A stretch of DNA of 64,000 bases from Desulfobacter curvatus DSM 3379 (GCF_000373985.1 NZ_KB892968.1:15546-79545); one strand, 5' to 3'. Shown: positions 1 through 9,224, counted from the stretch's first letter. Translations and numbers: made by a program. The notes: generated from the sequence alone by a model not told the origin.

Positions 1-795
1 GCCAATATCCGTTTGCTTTATGGTGAATGGGACTTTGGCTCCGGTAAATTACTAGTGGGCCAGGATTATGCTCCCCTGAGCTGGCTTTGGTCCAATCAGG
101 TCTATGGTGACGATTGCGATTTGTTGGCAGAGGGTGCTGTTTATTCCCACCGCGCACCTCAGCTCCGTCTGACTTTTGGAGACTTTAAAATTGCTATTCT
201 TAACCCGGACGACACTGTAAACAACGACGATGCAGCCTTTAACGGAACCACTCAAGTCCTGATTCCTGCCATTGAAGTGGATTACACCCTGGACCTTGAC
301 ATGGTTAAACTGGACTTCGGTGCCGGCTACAGTACCTTTGAGGCCACTGTTGGTGGAGACGAAGAGGATATTGATTCCTATGTTCTGGCTTTAGGCGTTC
401 AGTTTGATATGGCGGGTTTTTTCATGAAAGGCGATGTTTACTATGGCCAAAATGCCGGTAACTTAATCTGGATTTCAGTTGACGGCGATCATACCTGGGA
501 TGATGGTTTTGCAGAATATTCCAACGGAAAATTTCTTGATAACGAATGTATTGGTTTCATGCTGGTTGCCGGTTATAAAATTAATGACACCTTTACTGTT
601 GAAGCAGGTTACGGCTATAATGAGACCGAACTTGATGACAACGATGATGATCAATCCGCCACATACTATCTTAATACCACCATCAATCTGGCCCCCGGCG
701 TGTTCGTTGTCCCTGAAGTTGGTTTCTTTGACGGCAGAGAAAACGGCGACATTGAAAATTTTTACTGCGGCATGAAATGGCAGATCGACTTCTAA
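1..795 (+). CDS. Outer-membrane porin-like beta-barrel, 3' part
   Basis: Open from the first base of the window with no upstream stop, so the N-terminus and signal peptide lie outside. The visible 264 residues are rich in Gly, Asp and aromatics and alternate polar with hydrophobic residues (for example GAGYSTF, VEAGYGYNETEL). The protein ends MKWQIDF with a terminal Phe, the classic BAM-recognition ending of outer-membrane barrels. This resembles porins often found in sulfate reducers. Role (inferred): diffusion channel for small solutes. The family is assigned from barrel character, not from a catalytic motif; another barrel class is possible. Confidence 0.75.
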   Translation, partial: ANIRLLYGEWDFGSGKLLVGQDYAPLSWLWSNQVYGDDCDLLAEGAVYSHRAPQLRLTFGDFKIAILNPDDTVNNDDAAFNGTTQVLIPAIEVDYTLDLDMVKLDFGAGYSTFEATVGGDEEDIDSYVLALGVQFDMAGFFMKGDVYYGQNAGNLIWISVDGDHTWDDGFAEYSNGKFLDNECIGFMLVAGYKINDTFTVEAGYGYNETELDDNDDDQSATYYLNTTINLAPGVFVVPEVGFFDGRENGDIENFYCGMKWQIDF

Positions 796-872
796 TGCGT
801 TGATCATTAAATTGGATACGACGAAACCTGAAGGATTCCGGATTTTTTGCCCATAAAGATATGTTGCAATCT

Positions 873-1010
873 TAAAAAAGCGCCATTTGCTAAAGATAGC
901 AAACCATTCGGGCAATTTCGGGGATGAAGCGTCATCTTCAAGGTGTCAAGGTTACGACTGCAGTCGGCTGCAGTGAAATCTTGTCAACCAAAGAAGATGG
1001 CGCTTTTTTA
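873..1010. other. Structured intergenic element closed by a 14-bp inverted repeat
   Basis: The 376-base gap between the porin and the next gene holds a 14-base arm at 873-886 that pairs perfectly with 997-1010, which ends in a T run. Inside are a 7-bp hairpin (886-892/897-903, loop AAGA), a weak 5-bp hairpin near 905-927, a 4-bp hairpin at about 933-945, and a 7-bp hairpin (957-963/968-974, loop TCGG). Read on the plus strand this would be a multibranched RNA of about 138 nt finishing in a terminator-like U tract. It could be an sRNA, a cis-regulatory leader or a MITE-like insertion. The rest of the gap shows only a promoter candidate. Confidence 0.4.
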
Positions 1011-1086
1011 TTAACGGCCTGCTCCTGGTCGTAATCTAATCTTGCTGTTGCCTGTATTTTTTAGCCTGGATGTGTGGTCTTTTGTC

Positions 1087-1116
1087 TTGACACCTACAGG
1101 TAGAGGTTTATATGCT
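1087..1116 (+). promoter_or_regulatory. Sigma-70-like promoter for the 1172 gene
   Basis: A perfect TTGACA (1087-1092) is followed after 18 bases by TATGCT (1111-1116). Transcription would start near 1123, downstream of an in-frame ATG at 1112, which supports translation starting at 1172. Prediction only. Confidence 0.45.
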
Positions 1117-1171
1117 TTCTAATAGGGTAGGGGGAATCCAGTCAACTGATATTAAATCAAGGAGCGCTTGT

Positions 1172-1513
1172 ATGGAGATTAAAAAATTTCTTGAACTTAA
1201 AGATGCCTTTGAACTGAAGAAATATGTCAGAAACATGGACTTTGATAAAAAAAACTGCTGCTCATTTTATGGATCACCCAAAAAACATCCATATGGAAAA
1301 GAACGCGTTATTCTGGTGGCAGACCCATTTGGTGAGCACACCTTTTACTATGATTTTAAACTAAAAGATATTCTATCAATAGAGGAACAACCCCGCATTA
1401 CAAGTCCTTCAGGGGATTCGATCTCCATGGTCCGGCTCTGGGTAAAAAACGGCAGCATCGGGCTGCAGTGTACCCCGTTTGCCGTGGGACGAACACTTGG
1501 AATTGATTACTAG
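1172..1513 (+). CDS. Conserved-looking hypothetical protein, 113 aa
   Basis: I do not recognise a family. The start at 1172 is chosen because a Shine-Dalgarno AAGGAG lies 7-8 bases upstream and the promoter candidate at 1087-1116 would place the ATG at 1112 upstream of the transcript. The product is soluble with no signal peptide or membrane segment. The N-terminus is Lys-rich, there is a Cys pair (CC) near residue 28, and the C-terminal half reads as alternating beta strands (VRLWVKNGSIGLQCTPF). It stands alone between a structured element and tdh. Confidence 0.6.
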   Translation: MEIKKFLELKDAFELKKYVRNMDFDKKNCCSFYGSPKKHPYGKERVILVADPFGEHTFYYDFKLKDILSIEEQPRITSPSGDSISMVRLWVKNGSIGLQCTPFAVGRTLGIDY

Positions 1514-1613
1514 CCTTTTGTCCTTGTCTAACATACAAAACACTGCCATTGACATTTAATACAAAGAACGGCAGGATATAAGAAAACCTTTTAAAAAAAG
1601 GATTTTTCTTACC

Positions 1614-2663
1614 ATGAATCCATCTATTCCCAATACCATGAAAGCTTTGGTAAAAGCCTGGCCCAAAGAAGGACTCTGGCTGCAAGAAATACCGGTTCCC
1701 GGCATAAATCACAACGAAGTGCTTATCAAAACTTTAAAGACGGCTATTTGCGGCACGGATGTGCATATTTACAACTGGGATCAATGGTCCCAAAAAAATG
1801 TTCCCGTGCCCATGCACATTGGACACGAATTTGTGGGAAAAGTTGTTGCTGTAGGTTCCCATGTAAAAGATTGCAAGCCCGGGGATCTGGTTTCCGGAGA
1901 AGGCCACATCATCTGCGGCCATTGCAGAAACTGCCTTGCGGGACGCCGTCATCTGTGCCGGGACACAAAAGGCGTGGGTGTTAACCGGGCCGGTGCCTTT
2001 GCCGAGTATCTATCCATCCCGGTTACCAATGTGTGGTTTTGCGATAAAAAAATTCCCTTGGACGTTCTGGCTTGTTTTGACCCTTTGGGAAATGCTGTCC
2101 ATACGGCGTTAACCTTTGACGTTCTTGGCGAAGATGTACTGATCACAGGCGCAGGACCCATAGGATGCATGGCTGCGGCCATCGCAAAACACGCAGGGGC
2201 CAGAAACATTGTGGTAACGGACATTAACCCTTTTCGTTTGGGGCTTGCCAAAAAGGCCGGGGCCACCCGGGTCGTAAATCCGGAAAAAGAAAACCTGACC
2301 CAGGTTCAAAAAGAACTTGGCATGAAAGAGGGATTTGACGTGGCCATGGAAATGTCCGGCAGCCCTGCAGCGCTTGACTCGATACTGGATAATATGTTTC
2401 ATGGCGGCAAAATAGCGCTTCTCGGCATTCTGCCCGATCAAATTCCCATGGATTGGAACAAAGTTGTTTTTAATATGCTTACCATCAAAGGGATATATGG
2501 CCGGCAGATGTTTGAAACCTGGTATAAAATGACTGCCATGGTTCAAAGCGGCCTTGATATTTCCCCTTTAATTACCCACCGGTTCCATTACACTGAATTT
2601 CAAAAAGGATTTGATGTTATGCGGTCTGGACATTCAGGAAAAGTGATACTGGATTGGGAATAA
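1614..2663 (+). CDS. tdh: L-threonine 3-dehydrogenase
   Basis: Zinc-dependent MDR dehydrogenase that oxidises L-threonine with NAD+ to 2-amino-3-ketobutyrate in the cytoplasm. The 349 residues match the usual length of about 341 plus a short N-terminal extension. Visible features are the catalytic-zinc Cys46 in CGTDVHIYNW, the GHE motif near residue 71, the structural-zinc cysteines 101/104/107/115 (CGHCRNC...C), and the Rossmann motif GAGPIG near 179-184. A second ATG at 1638 aligns better with the E. coli N-terminus, but neither start has a strong ribosome site. kbl lies 109 bases downstream, giving the two-step threonine to glycine plus acetyl-CoA route. The stop codon abuts an intergenic repeat. 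Confidence 0.95.
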   Translation: MNPSIPNTMKALVKAWPKEGLWLQEIPVPGINHNEVLIKTLKTAICGTDVHIYNWDQWSQKNVPVPMHIGHEFVGKVVAVGSHVKDCKPGDLVSGEGHIICGHCRNCLAGRRHLCRDTKGVGVNRAGAFAEYLSIPVTNVWFCDKKIPLDVLACFDPLGNAVHTALTFDVLGEDVLITGAGPIGCMAAAIAKHAGARNIVVTDINPFRLGLAKKAGATRVVNPEKENLTQVQKELGMKEGFDVAMEMSGSPAALDSILDNMFHGGKIALLGILPDQIPMDWNKVVFNMLTIKGIYGRQMFETWYKMTAMVQSGLDISPLITHRFHYTEFQKGFDVMRSGHSGKVILDWE

Positions 2664-2752
2664 CGGCCATGGGCCGACCTGGTCCGTCAACACCCAGGCT
2701 CAGCCCACAACGGTGTCGAAAAGTCTGTGTCAGTGACACAGACTTTCTCATA
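2661..2752 (-). repeat. Long-type intergenic repeat (copy A3) with perfect hairpin
   Basis: The reverse complement of this stretch carries the core shared with copies at 13465 and 32836: GTTGTGGGC, then GCCTGGGTG, then a block ending GCCCATGGCCGTTA. Next to the core is a perfect 13-bp hairpin (2720-2732/2734-2746, one-base loop). It sits where the other copies have an unrelated-sequence hairpin, so the structure is kept while the sequence changes. It lies between tdh and kbl. Confidence 0.65.
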
Positions 2753-2772
2753 AAACTATAAAAGGTCTTCAT

Positions 2773-3999
2773 ATGACAACAGATAAACTGGACAAAAGCC
2801 TTCAAACCGAACTTGCCGCTCTGGCCGCTGAAGGCAGGGCAAAAGCCCCGGAAAGAATTATCACGGAATATATCCCCCCAAAAAACGATTCAGGGCCAAG
2901 GTACCGGCTTGAAGGATCCGACAAGGAATATATCCGGCTCAATTCAAACTCTTATCTGTCTTTATCCGCCCATCCGGCGCTTATTCAGGCCGCGGACAAA
3001 GCAACCCGGCAATTTGGTGTGGGCCCTGGTGCGGTAAGATTCATAGACGGAACATTTAGTTACCATGCTGCACTGGAACAACGAATTGCCGAATTTGTCG
3101 GTAAACCCTGTGCAAAAATTTTTAACTCGGCCTATACAGCCAATTGTGGCCTGGCCTTATCCATCTCCAGCGCCGAAACACACTGGATAGGGGATCAGCT
3201 CAATCACAATTCCATTATCAGGGCCATGCGTATTTCAAATATCCCTTCCGGTAACAAGGGTATTTTCAAACACAATGACATGGAAGATCTGAAACGCTGC
3301 CTTGATGCGGTGGGCCCGGACATCGAACGTGTCGTGGTGATCTTTGACGGTATTTTTTCCATGCGTGGCGATTTTGCCCCCATTGACGAAATTATCAACG
3401 TCTGCAAACCCTATGATGATAAGTTCAAGGACGGGGTGATAACTGTGGTGGACGACTCACACGGCATCGGAGCCTATGGCCCAACGGGCCGGGGAACCAG
3501 CGAGTATACCGGGGCCAGGCCCGACGTCATTGTCGGCACTTTCGGCAAAGCCTTCGGGGTTAACGGCGGGTTTATTGCAGCAAGTGCTGCTATTATCGAA
3601 GCGGTCCGCCAAAAGGCAGATACCTATATCTATACAAATCCATTGAGCGTTGCAGACTGCGCGGCTGCCCTGGCTGCCATTGATATCTGTGACAGTGACC
3701 AGGGCCTGGACCTTCTGGATCATTTAGGCACAATCACCACTGCCTTTCGCAACGGCCTAACTAACATGGGGCTTGAATCAATTAAAGGACCCCATCCGGT
3801 GGTGCCTCTCTTGGTCAGGGATACCGGCAGAACCCATGATCTTGTAAATTTCCTTTACGAAAACGGTGTGCTGGTGGTGGGCTTAACCTTTCCGGTTGTT
3901 CCCAAGGGAGATGAAACCATACGGTTTCAAATTAATGCCTGCCACACCCAAGTTGATATTGACTATGTGCTGGGACTGATCAAGTCTTTTTATGACTGA
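2773..3999 (+). CDS. kbl: Glycine C-acetyltransferase (2-amino-3-ketobutyrate CoA ligase)
   Basis: PLP enzyme of the alpha-oxoamine synthase family. It cleaves 2-amino-3-ketobutyrate with CoA to glycine and acetyl-CoA. The 408 residues fit the family (about 398). The PLP lysine is K259 in TFGKAFG; the cofactor-binding DDSHGIGAYG motif is at 227-236. The gene follows tdh, whose unstable product it consumes. Related family members (BioF, HemA, serine palmitoyltransferase) are less likely given the tdh neighbour. The structured repeat between the genes might affect coupling. Confidence 0.9.
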   Translation: MTTDKLDKSLQTELAALAAEGRAKAPERIITEYIPPKNDSGPRYRLEGSDKEYIRLNSNSYLSLSAHPALIQAADKATRQFGVGPGAVRFIDGTFSYHAALEQRIAEFVGKPCAKIFNSAYTANCGLALSISSAETHWIGDQLNHNSIIRAMRISNIPSGNKGIFKHNDMEDLKRCLDAVGPDIERVVVIFDGIFSMRGDFAPIDEIINVCKPYDDKFKDGVITVVDDSHGIGAYGPTGRGTSEYTGARPDVIVGTFGKAFGVNGGFIAASAAIIEAVRQKADTYIYTNPLSVADCAAALAAIDICDSDQGLDLLDHLGTITTAFRNGLTNMGLESIKGPHPVVPLLVRDTGRTHDLVNFLYENGVLVVGLTFPVVPKGDETIRFQINACHTQVDIDYVLGLIKSFYD

Positions 4000-4024
4000 T
4001 CGTCAATTTTGTGCCCCCCCCCCT

Positions 4025-4061
4025 GTGCTTGGACGACTCATTAGATGAGTCGTCCAAGCAC
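4025..4061. terminator. Bidirectional hairpin between kbl and the GGDEF gene
   Basis: Perfect 17-bp inverted repeat (4025-4041/4045-4061, loop TAG) between convergent genes; it touches the stop codon of the minus-strand gene. A C9 run precedes it. No long T tract follows on either strand, so termination strength is uncertain. Confidence 0.6.
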
Positions 4062-5029
4062 TAATTCATCAGGGTACTTGGGGGTTGGGGTTGATCTGAA
4101 CCGGATGTATTGGAAAGGCAGCCGATGGCGTCTTTGCTTGTTTCCTTGATTCTGAACATCAGTTGGTCCGCCAGTTTAAGCAGCGCTCTTGCTTCTGTTG
4201 CATCGTCAGGGTAAGCTGCGATGCCGAAGCTGGCGCTCAGTTTCACGTTACATCCTTCACTGCCCAGATACGTTGTCTCTTTCATCCGGGTACGAATGCT
4301 CTCGGTGGTTTTTATTGCCTGCTCCTTATTGAATCCAGGTAATACAATAACAAATTCATCTCCACCGTATGCCACTCCGTAGCATGGTTTTGAAATTGAT
4401 TCCATGATGGTTTCGGCAATTTCGCGAAGTGCCCGGTTGCCGTTTAAATGCCCGTAAGTGTCCACAACATGTTTGAAATTATCAATATCCATAAAAAGCA
4501 GAGCAAAGGATCGGTTTTCAGCCTTACTTTGTTCAATCAGCTGGTACAAGGCCTCGTACAGATAACGCGTGTTGTAAAGGCCGGTTAGATCGTCATGAAT
4601 CGTCAGGTGCTCCAGCCTTGCATTAATTCTTGTCATCTCTCTTCGCGAATGGCTTATCTCAAGCTGTGTCTTCACACGCACCAGCAATTCGGTTACATTA
4701 AACGGTTTGGTTATGTAATCCACCACGCCGGCCTGGAATCCTTCTACAATACTTTTCCCATCGGTCTTGGCCGTCAGGAAAATGATGGGGATATCCTTGG
4801 TATCGGCTTGACTTTTAAGCTGTCGACAGACTTCAAAACCATCCATTTCCGGCATCATGATGTCCAGAAGGATCAAATCGGGCAGCTCCTTGGCAATGTG
4901 CGCCAGAGCGGATTTACCGTCCATGGCCATGGTTACGTTATATTGAATTCCTAAAACCGTAACGAGAATATCGATATTTTCCTGGACATCATCTACCACC
5001 ATTACCGTAAATTTTTTATCGTTATTCAC
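4061..5029 (-). CDS. Response regulator diguanylate cyclase (REC-GGDEF)
   Basis: Receiver domain (residues about 8-125) with acidic pair DD13-14, phospho-acceptor D56 (LILLDIMMPE) and K108 in ITKPF, followed by a GGDEF domain with an intact GGDEF at 222-226. Expected role: phosphorylation-controlled synthesis of c-di-GMP from GTP. No RxxD inhibitory site is seen in the usual place before GGDEF, so product inhibition may be absent. The start is GTG at 5029, with AAGG about 9 bases upstream. No histidine kinase is adjacent, so its phosphodonor is unknown. Confidence 0.9.
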   Translation of the reverse strand: MNNDKKFTVMVVDDVQENIDILVTVLGIQYNVTMAMDGKSALAHIAKELPDLILLDIMMPEMDGFEVCRQLKSQADTKDIPIIFLTAKTDGKSIVEGFQAGVVDYITKPFNVTELLVRVKTQLEISHSRREMTRINARLEHLTIHDDLTGLYNTRYLYEALYQLIEQSKAENRSFALLFMDIDNFKHVVDTYGHLNGNRALREIAETIMESISKPCYGVAYGGDEFVIVLPGFNKEQAIKTTESIRTRMKETTYLGSEGCNVKLSASFGIAAYPDDATEARALLKLADQLMFRIKETSKDAIGCLSNTSGSDQPQPPSTLMN

Positions 5030-5168
5030 AGGAATTTACCTTTCGGGTTAGAATAGAAATAAATTCGAAGTTATTAATAGCATGGAATAGAATCCCCTTC
5101 TTTGTCAAGTAAATAGATGAAATAGCAGCCATTTTCATTAAATTATTCATCCATAAACAAATTTTGTG

Positions 5169-6668
5169 TCAGGTGCCGCAAAAGGTCCGGGTCACCCGTT
5201 CTTCGCCAGCCGGTGCTTGGGCGTAGTCTGTGAAATCCGGCTGTTCCGTAAAAGGATTTTCATAAACATTTGCCAGCAGGTGTACTTGACTGAAATCATC
5301 CTTGTTTTCCGCATCCTCAATCGCCTTGTTAATCCGATGATTTCTTGGAATAAAAAGGGGATTGATCCGGTTCATTTTTGCCTGGATGACTTCGGGACTA
5401 TTTTCTATAGCCAGGCGCAACTGCCAAGATTTAAGCCATGCCGCAACCGCATCCGGTTCGTTGAACAATGCTTGAAATTGCGGTGTCATATCTGAACCTT
5501 GTTTAATATGATCTGCCAGATAGCGAAACGTTAGTGTAAAATCGGCTTTTTGGTTCTGCATCAGGGCAAGCAGTTCCCCAAGAAGAGAGGAGTCCTGATC
5601 AGCGGGCTTTTCTATCCCGATTTTTTGGAGCATGCCGGCCTTCTGGGCCCAAAGGAATTCCTGTTCAAACTTAGCCAGGCCGGCATCAATTACATCCATT
5701 GCTTCTTCATCTGTTTTTCCTAACAGCGTTTGTAAACAAATACCGAGACAGCGCAGGTTCCACTTCATGATCCTGCTTTGATTGGCATAACGGTATCTTC
5801 CCATGGTATCAATGGAACTGAAGACCATGTCGGGGTCATAATAATCCATGAAGGCACAAGGCCCATAATCAATGGTCTCCCCTGAAATTGAGGTGTTATC
5901 CGTGTTCATGACCCCGTGAATAAATCCAAGCTGCATCCATTTGGCCACAAGCCGGGCCTGCCGTGTGGCCACTGATGAAAACAATTGCCTGTAACGGTCT
6001 TTTTTTTCCAGAATGTCAGGATAATGGAGGGCAATCACGTAGTCGGCAAGCTGGTGTATTGCCTCGTCATCGCCCCGGGCGGCAAAATATTCGAAACTGC
6101 CTACCCGGACCAATCCCGATGCAACTCTGGTCATAATCCCCCCCGGGTGGATTCCATCCGGACGCAGAATTCGTTCTCCTGTGGAAACGATGGCAAGGGC
6201 CCTGGTGGTCGGCACTCCCAACCTGTGCATCGCCTCACTGACGAGGTACTCACGGATGACCGGTCCCAGTGGTGATTTGCCGTCTCCGCCCCGTGAGAAC
6301 CGGGTTCTGCCGGAACCTTTGAGTTGAATATTCAAGCGTTTTCCGTCCGGGGTAATTTTTTCTCCTAGCAAAATGGCCCGGCCATCGCCAAGCTGGGGAA
6401 CAAAGTTGCCGAATTGATGCCCTGCATAGGCCATGGCAATGGGCGTGGCATCTGAAAAAATAAGATTGCCTGCAAGGCAGTCTGCCAGTTCCGGTGTCTC
6501 TGTGGTAAAATTAAACCCCAGTTCCCGGCTCAGCTTTTGGTTATATTTTTGCAACACAATGCCGTGTACGGGTTCAGGCATGCTTGGTTCATAAAATTTT
6601 TTCGGAAGCGCTGCAAAACTGTTTTCAAATCCGGCTTTAAGGGTTGATACAGCGGGTGTCTTTTCCAT
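5169..6668 (-). CDS. selO: Protein adenylyltransferase SelO (YdiU family)
   Basis: Pseudokinase-fold enzyme that transfers AMP from ATP to protein hydroxyls; in studied species it acts in redox stress. The 499 residues are typical. Family blocks include GDGRAILLGE, the LKGSGRTRFSRGGDGKSPLG region, HGVMNTDN and IDYGPCAFMDYYDP. The protein ends FCGT before a TGA stop, so a Cys remains near the C-terminus where eukaryotic SelO has selenocysteine. The start is supported by AGAGGAG upstream of the ATG at 6668. It stands as a single gene. Confidence 0.92.
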   Translation of the reverse strand: MEKTPAVSTLKAGFENSFAALPKKFYEPSMPEPVHGIVLQKYNQKLSRELGFNFTTETPELADCLAGNLIFSDATPIAMAYAGHQFGNFVPQLGDGRAILLGEKITPDGKRLNIQLKGSGRTRFSRGGDGKSPLGPVIREYLVSEAMHRLGVPTTRALAIVSTGERILRPDGIHPGGIMTRVASGLVRVGSFEYFAARGDDEAIHQLADYVIALHYPDILEKKDRYRQLFSSVATRQARLVAKWMQLGFIHGVMNTDNTSISGETIDYGPCAFMDYYDPDMVFSSIDTMGRYRYANQSRIMKWNLRCLGICLQTLLGKTDEEAMDVIDAGLAKFEQEFLWAQKAGMLQKIGIEKPADQDSSLLGELLALMQNQKADFTLTFRYLADHIKQGSDMTPQFQALFNEPDAVAAWLKSWQLRLAIENSPEVIQAKMNRINPLFIPRNHRINKAIEDAENKDDFSQVHLLANVYENPFTEQPDFTDYAQAPAGEERVTRTFCGT

Positions 6669-6886
6669 ATGTGCGCTCCTCTTTTGCCTTTTATAAAAGC
6701 CATTGTAAAACGGTATGCCACTTATTTATAATGATAATGCCGAATACCAAGAAGTCATCATTTATGTCCGTTTCTTTTACACCCTGGCAAAATTTTCTGT
6801 CCGGCCAAGATAGTTAAAAAAAATTATTGTCAGTCCACATGGGTTTATCCAATGATTTTCGGTATGATGGGTTCTGCCCTGTATTC

Positions 6887-6902
6887 TGGCATTTTACTTG
6901 CT
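6887..6902 (+). promoter_or_regulatory. Sigma-54 (-24/-12) promoter candidate upstream of pta
   Basis: TGGCAT-N5-TTGCT, with exactly ten bases between the invariant GG (6888-6889) and GC (6900-6901). This differs from consensus TGGCAC-N5-TTGCW at one base. It predicts a start near 6913 and a leader of about 100 nt to pta. Nothing else convincing is seen in the gap 6669-7013 except the repeats and hairpin listed next. Confidence 0.5.
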
Positions 6903-6910
6903 GTTTTAGA

Positions 6911-6975
6911 AAATTGATAAATTGATAAATTGAAAAAACCGGCAGGATGGATAAGACAGTTTCTGTGTCCTGCCG
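6911..6975 (+). other. Tandem AAATTGAT repeats and hairpin in the pta leader
   Basis: Three head-to-tail copies of AAATTGAT (6911-6933, the third imperfect) are followed by an inverted repeat CGGCAGGA/TCCTGCCG (6940-6947/6968-6975) with an inner ACAG/TGTG pairing. The repeats fall at or just after the predicted start site. They could be a protein-binding array or part of a leader structure. Confidence 0.4.
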
Positions 6976-7013
6976 ATATTTGACTTAAAACAATGAGAAT
7001 AAAGGGCTCTTTC

Positions 7014-9122
7014 ATGGCTAATAGTCTTTACATCACGACGACTGAAACCCGGAGTGGAAAATCCCTCATCGTTCTTGGCCTCATGCAGCTTTTGCTTAAA
7101 GATATTCGGATTGTGGGATTTTTCAGACCCATTATCAACCCGGGCCCAGAAGAGACCAGGGATCATGATATTGATCTTGTGCTTTCCCATTTTAACATTG
7201 GGCTGCAATATGAGGAAACCTATGCCTATACCTTGGAAGAGGCCAAACAGATGGTCAGATCCGGCCGTCAGGCAGAAATGATGAAAACCATTTTGAATAA
7301 GTATAAGGCTCTTGAGGAAAAAAGCCGTTTTGTTCTGTGCGAGGGTACTGATTTTGCTGCAGGTTCCGAGGCGTTTGAATTTGATATCAATGCAGGGGTT
7401 ATAGCAGATATAGGATGTCCGGCCCTGGTGGTCTCCTATGGTTATGAAAAGGATGCCGAACAGGTGATAACCTCCTGCCAACTGGCTCTGGAAAGCTTAT
7501 ACCACAAAGGGGTGGATGTGTTGGCCGTGATGGTTAACCGGGTGGCCCCTGATGCTTTGCATAGCCTGAAAATCGCTTTGGACCATGCAATTGATCGCCC
7601 TGAAGTTTTGATTTATACCATTCCCGAAACCCAGGCGTTGAGCCGTCCTTCGTTCAGGGATCTGATTCCGGCCGTGGATGCCCAGGTGTTGTACGGCCAG
7701 CAGGGGCTTGAAAATCAAATCGCAGGATGTGTGATTGCGGCCATGCTGGCCCCCAATTTTCTGCCTTATATTAAAAAAAACGACCTGGTTATTACTTCCG
7801 GGGACCGGTCCAGCATTGTGATCACCTGCATTGCCTCCCGGCTTTCCATGGCCTACCCTGATATTGCAGGCATCCTGGTCACCGGCGGCATCCCCATTCC
7901 GGATTCCATCATCCGGCTTATTCATGGATGGAAAGAATTGCCTGTGCCCATTCTGCTGACCGGGATGGATACCCATACGGCCGTCAAGGCCGTTGACCAA
8001 ATTTATGGCAGAATTTCCCCGGACGATCCCCAACGCATTGCCCTGGCTCTTGGTGTTTTTGAGGCAAATGTGGATGCCGGTTCTTTCAGGCAACGGCTGG
8101 CAGCCCGAAAGTCGGTGCGCATCACCCCCCAGATGTTTGAATACAGCCTGATTGAGAAAGCTAAAAAGGACCGCCGGCATATTGTGCTGCCCGAAGGCAG
8201 CAGTGACAGGGTCCTTAAATCCGCCGATATTATTTTGCGGCGTTCATTTTGTGATATCACCATTTTAGGCAAGTGTGAAGCAGTTGAGCGCAGGGTCAAG
8301 GAGCTGGGGCTGAATCTGTCCCAGGCTCGAATTATTCAGCCTGATGCCAGCCCTTGGCTGGAGGATTTTGCCCAGACCTATTTTGAATTGCGCAAAAATA
8401 AGGGGGTGTCCCTGGACATGGCCAGGGACACCATGACGGATACTTCTTATTTCGGTACCATGATGGTGCACAAAGGACATGCCGACGGCATGGTATCAGG
8501 CTCGGTGAACACCACGGCCCACACTATTCTTCCGGCATTCCAGATCATCAAAACGCTGCCCGGATCTTCCATTGTGTCGTCGGTTTTCCTCATGTGCCTG
8601 AAAGACAGGGTCCTGGTGTTTGGCGACTGTGCCGTTAACCCCAATCCCACAGCCTCCCAGCTGGCTGAGATTGCGGTGACGTCAGCCGGCACCGCTGCAA
8701 TTTTCGGCATTGAACCCCGGGTGGCCATGCTCTCTTATTCCACTGGATCTTCAGGAACAGGCGCAGATGTGGATAAAGTGGCCCAGGCCACGGCCATGGC
8801 CCGGGAAAAGGCCCCGGATCTTCCCATAGAAGGCCCTATTCAATATGATGCGGCCATTGACCCGGTCGTGGCCATGACTAAATTGCCAGACTCCCAGGTT
8901 GCGGGCAGGGCCACAGTTTTTGTTTTCCCGGATCTGAACACCGGGAACAACACCTACAAGGCCGTCCAGAGAGCCTCGGAAAAGGCTGTGGCCATCGGCC
9001 CTGTACTCCAGGGACTTAAACGGCCCATTAATGATCTAAGCCGGGGATGTACAGTGCCGGATATTGTGAATACCGTTGCTATAACAGCCATCCAGGCCCA
9101 GGCCGGAAAAGGCTTAATTTAA
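7014..9122 (+). CDS. pta: Phosphate acetyltransferase, two-domain form
   Basis: Interconverts acetyl-CoA and acetyl phosphate; with AckA it links acetate and ATP. The N-terminal half (about 1-370) is a BioD/CobB-like P-loop region (ETRSGKS near residue 11) plus a DRTGG-type regulatory domain. The C-terminal half is the catalytic PTA_PTB domain (ADGMVSGSVNTTAHT, SYSTGSSGTG, VFPDLNTGN). Length is close to E. coli Pta. Start 7014 is preferred over 6993 because AAAGGG lies about 7 bases upstream; 6993 has no ribosome site. A sigma-54 promoter candidate lies 110 bases upstream. Confidence 0.93.
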   Translation: MANSLYITTTETRSGKSLIVLGLMQLLLKDIRIVGFFRPIINPGPEETRDHDIDLVLSHFNIGLQYEETYAYTLEEAKQMVRSGRQAEMMKTILNKYKALEEKSRFVLCEGTDFAAGSEAFEFDINAGVIADIGCPALVVSYGYEKDAEQVITSCQLALESLYHKGVDVLAVMVNRVAPDALHSLKIALDHAIDRPEVLIYTIPETQALSRPSFRDLIPAVDAQVLYGQQGLENQIAGCVIAAMLAPNFLPYIKKNDLVITSGDRSSIVITCIASRLSMAYPDIAGILVTGGIPIPDSIIRLIHGWKELPVPILLTGMDTHTAVKAVDQIYGRISPDDPQRIALALGVFEANVDAGSFRQRLAARKSVRITPQMFEYSLIEKAKKDRRHIVLPEGSSDRVLKSADIILRRSFCDITILGKCEAVERRVKELGLNLSQARIIQPDASPWLEDFAQTYFELRKNKGVSLDMARDTMTDTSYFGTMMVHKGHADGMVSGSVNTTAHTILPAFQIIKTLPGSSIVSSVFLMCLKDRVLVFGDCAVNPNPTASQLAEIAVTSAGTAAIFGIEPRVAMLSYSTGSSGTGADVDKVAQATAMAREKAPDLPIEGPIQYDAAIDPVVAMTKLPDSQVAGRATVFVFPDLNTGNNTYKAVQRASEKAVAIGPVLQGLKRPINDLSRGCTVPDIVNTVAITAIQAQAGKGLI

Positions 9123-9224
9123 GGCAGCCCTAAAGAAAATGCATTATGAATATTGCCGGACTGCGGCGCATGTGATATTTCCCTGGGATTCAAACTAACT
9201 GATTTCCATGGAGGAAATGTAAAT

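Noticed and set aside
880..975. c-di-GMP-I (GEMM) riboswitch
   Set aside because: An AGCAAACC string resembles the GEMM core, but here AGCAAA is half of a perfect hairpin. The GACGCAAAGCC block and P2 receptor are absent.
5166..5171. TGA after FCGT of selO as a selenocysteine codon
   Set aside because: The codons after TGA run into the leader of the next gene with no SelO-like ending. The CGT terminus is a normal bacterial end.
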